From Patiria miniata (taxonomy: Eukaryota; Echinodermata; Asteroidea; Valvatida; Asterinidae): 64,000 bases of DNA. Position numbers and translations under genes: made by a program. The stretch is from positions 6,816,811 to 6,880,810 of the forward strand of contig NW_024037062.1 of assembly GCF_015706575.1 (NCBI RefSeq), given 5' to 3'. The first letter of the stretch is position 1. Each line of letters starts with the position of its first letter. Shown here piece after piece: positions 57,331 through 64,000 of the stretch. The notes beneath the pieces were generated by a model. It searched no databases and was not told the origin of the DNA. It was given only the letters and a program-made list of their open reading frames with translations.

Positions 57331-57646
57331 ATGTACACCTGATTTTTGTCGAAATCCAAGATGGCCGCAAAAATGGCCGCCATATTATAAACGTAACACT
57401 TTCAATTGATTCCTCACACCCAAATCAACCTCAAAAACGTGTTCATTTGTCTTCCTGTGATGCCTGGGTCAAAAGTTAGGTCAATAATAGACATTCGTCG
57501 AAATCCAACAAGGCCGCCAAGATGGCCGCCAAATGAACCCGATGGGACAACATTTGATCTTGGGAACATCAAAATTCATTCGCTAGTCAACTTAAGGATT
57601 ACAAAAAAGTAGGTTAGAAAAATATATCCAGGGGGTCCATGGGAAC

Positions 57647-60600
57647 CCTATCTTCCGACTAGACCAATTGGGCGTAATAAAATATGGTTCGGAAGCAAAG
57701 GAACTTTCTGGCGAATCGTATCAGTGAAGGAAAACATCTTGACAGTATGAGCGCTTTGAGCGCCCTCTAGTGAACGAAAGAGATCTACGCCTATGACGGT
57801 GTCACATGAAAATCCAACTCGTATGAAAATCGCACTTGACATGTCACTTTCCCCAAACAATCCTAAAAAAAATAGCATATTATGGTACTCACGCGTGCGC
57901 AATACTACCAATGAATCCACATTTCATGGAGTCGGATATTCACACTATAACGGCACTCCTCTAACTTGAAAACGTTACTACCCGCAACACATATGTGCAT
58001 GTCACCGGTTCCATAGCCACTTCCTTACAAGGAAATGTCCACTGTTGACCACCGTGTGTACGAGTGATCGGACGTTCGATCTTATATCCACAACAACCTC
58101 AATGACTGCTGGTTTTGAACAAGGAGGTGAATGACTTATCAATTGCATTGCGTGAGTGTGTCTGAAGTACGTGGCGCAAGCGCAACAGTTCAGGTATTTT
58201 GATTTTTTTCATAAATTATCACTGGTTGACCACATGACTGACCACTTACTCACTTCCTATGAGGTTAAGGTCCATATATGTGTTTGATCAAACTTGACAT
58301 TAAGTTATCTTTAATTGTGGAGGCTTGTAAATTTAAAGAAAATGACCACTAGTAACCACTATGTAACCGTTGACCCAAATCGTCACCGACACCACGATCG
58401 TAACACTCCACGTGTTAAACCATATTTTTTTCAATTATCTGGGTTTTTTTATTACACTTTTAAACATTATTCATCAAGGCCCACCATTGCACGAAGTTTC
58501 AAAGCTCCAAGGGCTTTACTTTAATAATTACGCTAATTATCCATGCACGTTTACACGAAGTAACACTCTCCTTGTATGAGAGGGCGCGCGCTGACCCGAA
58601 GTAACTTTCACCTAGTGTTATAAGCCTAATACATTGAAGCGTACTACTTTGTGAAAACAAACATTAAGAGATTCGCAGCTTTTTCGGTTCAATGAACTAA
58701 CACTCTCCTTTTTTCTCTTCTTTCTTGTTGATTTAATAAACAAACGGGTGAAAACTGCAGATTAAATAAATTCAATACATCAAGTGTCCTCAACGAGAAA
58801 CCAAACTGAAAATACTCTGCAGTTTCGACGCAAAGTGTTGTCCTAGAAGGCATTCAACTTTAGATGCCGTTTTACCGATTGCTAGTTTTCACTGGTATGT
58901 AGACGGGTGTTACTTCGTGGTGTCGGTGACGCAATGCTTTCCAGCATCTCGGGTAGGAGTTCGGTCGAGAAAGATCCTTTCCAAATTTGGCTGCAATCGG
59001 CAAATGCATTTGGCAGATAGCATTTTAAAGGCTCATTAGGAGAAAGAAAGGTCAGGTTTGGTCGGGTCGGGTCAGGTCTGGCTTATTAAAGGCTAAATCA
59101 CAAGAGACAGTCAGTCCGGTCCAGTCGGTCGGTCGGTCAGTGCGTGCCTTTGTGCTAGATAAGTGCACTGTCACTAGTCTGGCCCTCTGAAACCAGCACA
59201 AATGTAGTCTTGAAATATACACGAAAGGCCGTGAGATACTTTAGGAGATCACTAACAGTAATAAATGATATCTAGAGACAACACAACACTGCAGGTGCAC
59301 GCTTACACTCTATCTTAAGTGCTTTTATTAAATGAGAAAAGATATGCCGAACTTTCTCTATCATGTCTCCTACTCCATATATATTTAATTTAATGGGCTT
59401 GAAGGTAATGGCCACAATTTGCAGAAGAAAATGTTTTTTTTTCCGATTCAAGAAACAGTAATACAATAAGTCTGAGGCAGGTTGTTTATAAAAAAAAAAA
59501 CTTTGAAATTATGCGCAGTGGATGTAATGCTTTTGAGAAAATTGTGACAATGCATCTTCAATTTCTCATGCACAAAGCATGTTTTTGTTGACAGTTTGAT
59601 GGTTTGATCCTATAGCCATCCCGAGAAAATGATGGTCAATTCCTCTTGCATGGAAAAAGACAGCATACTGGGGGCAAACGATTGCACAGGATGCTTAAAC
59701 ATTGTATTCACTTTACAATAAAGTGGGATATTTCATAATATTTTGATAGTTTAATGTTTGAATATTTGCAAATTGTGTCGACTACCTTTAACCTCTTCAT
59801 ATTTTAAAGGAAAACAAGAAAAAGAAAAAAAAAACAAAAAAAAAACAGTTTGCTGAAAAAATATAGCAAGTTTATACTGCTTTTTATTTTAAATCTATTT
59901 CCACCATGTGCTGAACAACATGTATATGCTTAACCATTGTTGAAAAGGACAATTAAGAAAGACTAATAAACTATATAATTATGCTCATTTCTATATTAAG
60001 AAAATTAATATATTAAACCAGGTTTGCTAATATAATAAAGTAAGCTATATTGGATATTTCAAAAGTATCAAGCAAGATTTATTGGAATTGTACAGTGTTG
60101 TAGAACAAAATAGTTTGCAGTTCATGAATAATATTCATTCCATTGGTTTATGAAGCGATTTTGAGTGGGTAAACTCTTTTGTATTGACTCAAATTTACCA
60201 CCTTCAAATAGCGCCCTCTTATTGTGTCCGCAATACTTAAACGATAGGTTGTTACGATTGAAGTAATTATTATCGAAGTGTTACGTGCACTGTCCTCTGG
60301 GGATTTTTTTCTGGGTCCAAGAAAATCCCGACAAATGTCTGACATTTCCAGAAAAAATGTTGAAAATGCCCGTTTGTGTCAGCGATTTTTGCCTCGCCTT
60401 TAAGCATTTCTAGCAGTAAAAAAAAGCCATTTGAACTAAAAAATTAAACCGTCACTTTTCAAGGTATAGTTGTGTGCAAGTTTATATTCCACTTGTCATC
60501 AACCTTTTCATTGATTATTATTTCTTGAGAAATACGTTTTTAGATCCCAAAAGAGCGCAACCGGCCAAACGTCACCTATAGAAGTATTGTATTTTGAGTG

Positions 60601-61449
60601 AAAAAAAATGCGATATTCTAGCTGGTCTTGCAAACATATCCCTTTCACCATTATTCTACTACATGCAAAAATGATTTTTCATATGTAAAAACATGCCATT
60701 GTATTTATTACTGATTGTGTCCCTAAGAATCTAAAACAATCTGGGGGAAAAAAATCGAAAAAGGGAAAATTTAAGCTTCTGTTAACCACCTGTTTTTATT
60801 CAACCGATTTCTTTTGCCGGCATCAATGTAGCATGGGAAACCCCTGTCTCTAATGCTCATTGGAAATTTGACAATTCAAAATGTGGAAAAGTCTGTGTCA
60901 TAAATATTGGTCTACTGTTAGACTGGTTCCGGGCCCTTCAATCGTAGCCCTCGTTTAGAGTGTAGGAGGCGGGACCAAGTCCGAACGGGGGCCTCTGGAA
61001 AAGCACATGAAGTGCAAATGCCTTTTTGGGGGCATGTTATTACATCGGATCATTTGCTTTTAGTGCATCCCCCACATTTGAGCAACAAAGTCGTTGTAAC
61101 TCGTACGAATGATGCATACTTGTTGGAGTTTCAGCTCAGTGGATACTATACCTTTTGAGGGGGGAAAAACGAGAAAAGAAACAACATATTTTTGTGCCCA
61201 TTTTCAATTATTGATACCCTTTCAGGCAGGGATTTTTTCTACAGTTCTTTCTTCATTTTAAGTGAGGTATTCTTGTTAAAATCGGTAGGTACACTTTTCT
61301 GGGTAACTGCAAATATTCTTACGTGCCTTTATGTTTTGACTGAAGCATTCTTAAAATGTTACACCACATGACACATGCATCCCCGCTCCAGTGTGTTACA
61401 TTTCCAGCGAGCATTAGAGCTAGGTGTTCCCGCGCTGGCATCGATGGAA
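57647..61449. other. Non-coding part of the right duplicate
   Basis: Parallels 2530-6394. The G run seen at 3211 is absent (AATTGTGGAGGC instead). GGTCGG repeats lie at about 59058-59075 and 59119-59142. No gene recognised. Confidence 0.5.
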
Positions 61450-61596
61450 TTACTCATGACTGTTGCAGCCGAGGACCTCGAAGCGCATACTGCTATGTGT
61501 ATTGTGCTGAGTAGGCAGGATACGCAGGAACCTGGCCTGGAAGGCCTTCGGGAAAGTGGTGGTCACGTGGGTGTTTTTGTCCGAGTTTCCAGGGAA
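61450..61596 (-). CDS. Second discoidin gene copy, terminal exon
   Basis: Acceptor TTGTTCCTCACAG above 61596. The exon encodes FPGNSDKNTHVTTTFPKAFQ through SMRFEVLGC and stops at 61450-61452. All landmark residues including the closing Cys are intact. It differs from the left copy by two replacement changes in the first loop. Confidence 0.87.
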   Translation of the reverse strand, partial: FPGNSDKNTHVTTTFPKAFQARFLRILPTQHNTHSSMRFEVLGCNSHE

Positions 61597-62559
61597 CTGT
61601 GAGGAACAAACAATATGGAAACGAATTTTCGAGTTTTCCCCATGCATTTACAGCAGCAGGGGCGTACATCCGGGGGAGGGGTTATATTGAACAGTGGGGA
61701 TGTGGGATATTGGAACCCCCCCCCCCCTCCACTTATCGTGGCAAGAAACAAAAAAGTTGGATTTTAAAATATTTTTCCAACTTTCTAACAACCAAACTGC
61801 ATTCAATAGTACTGAAGAAGGTAGAAAAAGTACGGAAACTTTGAATACTGACGCTGTCTTGATGTAAAACTAAGCGCTGTAAGTATACATAACGTGCACA
61901 TCTGTATCATGAACAGCGCCCCCTAGTGTCATGTTGAGTCCAGCAAGCCCCCTTTTCTTTTTTGTATCGGGGCATGTTTTATTTTTTTATTTTTTTTTTT
62001 AATCATCCCCTATCCACTCCCCGGCACAGATTCACGCCACTGTGCAGCAGGATCGCCAGAGGGAGCCCTCGTCCTACGGCGTTCATCTCATGAGCGGGGC
62101 TTTGTACAATAAGCCCAATAATTAAGGAATGTCTTACCACTAGAACACCAAGTTTGCCTGGGTCTGTGGTTGGTTTGAATCAACGGCAGATGCAGGAGGA
62201 ACGGGGGCCATGCCCCCCCCAAAAAAAAAAAAACCCAAAAATTATACTTTTGTTTTGGTAACGTCTAAAAAAAAAAACAGCCACTGTACATCACCCACAA
62301 AAATAATAAATTAAATTGACAAGGTTTTCACGAAATAGATAAGAATTTCCAACGTATGTCGCAAATGGTGGAGTTTAAGGAAATTAATTCTGGTTACAAT
62401 AAGAGCATTTCGAAACTGTACTTTTAAACTCAAACAATTTAGTACACGAGAACAAGAAAATGTCTCCACAAGGATACACATTTCAATATGTATGGATAAC
62501 ACTGAGGTTACAGTGTTATGCATCGGTGAAAGGCCATTTGAACAATGCGATCGGTATAC
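61597..62559 (-). other. Second discoidin gene copy, intron 3
   Basis: Phase-0 intron, 963 bp (1008 in the left copy). It includes the C/A run at about 62213-62236. The left copy has an extra block near 7333-7363 that is missing here. Confidence 0.8.
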
Positions 62560-62777
62560 CTTCATCGGTGCACTTGATCCATCATCGGTGACGTTGGTCC
62601 AATCTTGGCCATCGTCGCTGTAGGCCACTTTGAACTCTGTCACCCATTGGGGCCAGTTCCCATCCCCGCGCCCCTGCGTGATAACGCCAGTGATGATCAC
62701 ATTAGAACCCATGTCGACCTGGATCCATGGATCGGGATCACTAGCTTCATCATTACACCAGGCTGAGGCCATACCGG
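62560..62777 (-). CDS. Second discoidin gene copy, exon 3
   Basis: Acceptor CTTACTCTGCAG above 62777 and donor AAG|GTATAC below 62560. It keeps phase 1 in and phase 0 out. It encodes GMASAWCNDEASDP, WIQVDMGSNVIITG and QGRGDGNWPQWV. The loop is four codons shorter than in 7550-7779 and the first codons differ. Exons 1-2 of this copy should lie beyond 64000, by analogy with 11305-12603. Confidence 0.87.
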
Positions 62778-64000
62778 CTGCAGAGTAAGCAGATAATCAA
62801 ACAAGCTGAGCAGAACATTCGGCTGTGCAAATGTACGTGCTAAGCTGAGAACCTTCGATAAGCACTACATGAGGCAGCGGTCACTTGCAAAGTAAGCGGA
62901 TAGTGAGAAAGCAGTCCTAATGATGCCTAACGACGTCATGCTTAAGTTTTTTTTACATGTGCGCTTTCCTATGAGAGCCAGGTGGGACCAGGCCCGGATT
63001 AAGCGTTTCGTAGGTCTAATAGACATCAGTGTTCCGTAGGTCCTACTTAGCCCTAGGTATCGGCACCAAATTCCTGTTAATGCTATTAAAGAACAAAGCA
63101 CCATACAAAGTATACATCAAGCCAGGCCAAACTGATATAGGTCCCTGCTCTAAAAGTTTGTTGGCACTAAGGGCGTCAATCGCTTCTTAGAAGTGGGAGG
63201 GGTGGTACATACATTTTACATGTGTATCTTGATCAGACTAATGCGACTGCGACGCCTAAACGGCGTGGGGTTTCGGGGCCCGCTAAATTGAAGAGCCCCG
63301 AAAAAAATCGATTGTAGACGTCCTGTGGTGCGATCTGAGGCAATTTCTGACTACTGCCAAGGTTTTAGCAAAAGATCATCATTTAAACGGGATTTTCGAG
63401 TTTGGGGTCCTTGAATCAGCGGACGAAAATAGTTTGGGGACGACATGTTCCCCGGACCCCAGCGATCGACGCCCATGGTTGGCACCGTGCTTCAGAACGA
63501 CAGACTTGCACGTAAATTGTTTACGTAGGGCATAAAAAGTATGCCTACATGCTGTACAGAGTCAGTTGGAGAAATCGAAAATTCTAAGACAAATCCTATG
63601 ATATTTTTAAAACTTTTCTCTGCGTGGGTGTGGGTGTGTGTGTCTGGGTGTGTGTGTGTGTGCATGGGTGGCCCATATGTGTTTTGTGGCACACTACGGT
63701 ATTTTCGTAGGCCCCCCATTTATAGTTAGTCTGAGTATCACCCGTTTTCCACGGAGCCAAGTCTCGTGTATAACGTCTGATAATCGTAAACATGCAGATA
63801 TATGCAAGCCGCCCACAAGCCAATCGGAGTCGACTTTACTAAATCGTGACGTACTGACGTTATTTCATTCCCAACTCAGGACTAATGGTTTGATTGGTCA
63901 ATTCGAATGCAGTGTTTCGTAATACAACAGCAGCCTGGCGCATATTGCGTAAATGTATAGAGCGCGTGACACTTTTTTTTTTATCCATGTCTATGACGCG
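62778..64000 (-). other. Second discoidin gene copy, start of intron 2
   Basis: Matches 7780-9290 apart from the missing MITE. A TG-rich microsatellite lies at about 63622-63663. Confidence 0.75.

Larger units (their letters stand above)
55319..57646. mobile_element. Foldback/TIR element, right-duplicate copy
   Basis: Same element as 418-2529, with ends GTTCCCATGCA (55319) and CCATGGGAAC (57646). It is longer because of the insertion at 57059-57330. Confidence 0.75.
54900..64000. repeat. Right copy of the large direct segmental duplication
   Basis: Partner of 1-9290. Upstream of 54900 comparison is impossible because the left copy begins at the window edge. Private features include a 272-bp LINE/SINE-tail insertion (57059-57330). 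It lacks the 2221 palindrome and the 8657 MITE. Confidence 0.95.

Overview
The window is animal nuclear DNA. It has spliced exons with GT/AG boundaries, TATA-type promoters, very low coding density, and many nested retrotransposons, MITEs, foldback elements, minisatellites and long G/C homopolymer runs. Nothing looks prokaryotic or organellar. The F5/8C lectin-type gene, the LINEs and the 'AAGATGGCCGCC'-type repeats suggest a marine invertebrate, perhaps a deuterostome. That is an inference and the species is not determined.

Layout. (1) 1-9290 and 54900-64000 are two copies, in the same orientation, of one >=9.1 kb segment about 54.8 kb apart. Both copies run off the window, so the duplication is larger than what is visible. 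Each carries a 2.1-2.3 kb foldback element containing a LINE remnant, and two exons of a discoidin gene. (2) 6395-12603, minus strand, is the one host gene that can be fully modelled. Four exons with matching splice phases give a 237-residue secreted protein: signal peptide, short Cys-rich helical stretch, and a single F5/8 type C (discoidin) domain. The right-hand duplicate holds only the last two exons of a second copy at 61450-62777. Its first two exons should lie past the right edge. (3) 12.7-29 kb is gene-poor repeat territory: CAGCTG-rich repeats, a 684-bp hAT-like element filled with hexamer arrays, a roughly 140-bp periodic TGACGTCATCA repeat, several TIR-bearing MITEs that recur in inverted orientation elsewhere in the window, and a 2.2-kb long inverted repeat. 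(4) About 29.4-44.8 kb is one dead Ty3/Gypsy retrotransposon whose pieces are spread over 15 kb. A 5'-truncated LINE sits in its LTR, a MITE in its leader, a 4.9-kb LTR/foldback/solo-LTR nest in gag, and a hAT-like MITE (itself carrying another MITE) in the integrase C-terminus. (5) 44.8-54.9 kb is mostly unrecognised DNA with MITEs and homopolymers, plus one weak signal-peptide exon candidate at 54.3 kb.

The best-supported biology is the tandemly duplicated secreted discoidin gene. Its two visible paralogous exon pairs differ mainly by amino-acid-changing substitutions and a loop-length change, while much of the flanking non-coding DNA is nearly identical. The most unusual repeat signal is a set of hexamer-array elements (ACTCGG, TCTCGG and CCTTGG variants of one NCTYGG pattern) that all end in CAACACTG. 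Two of them have 8-bp target-site duplications, which points to a family of hAT-like non-autonomous transposons.
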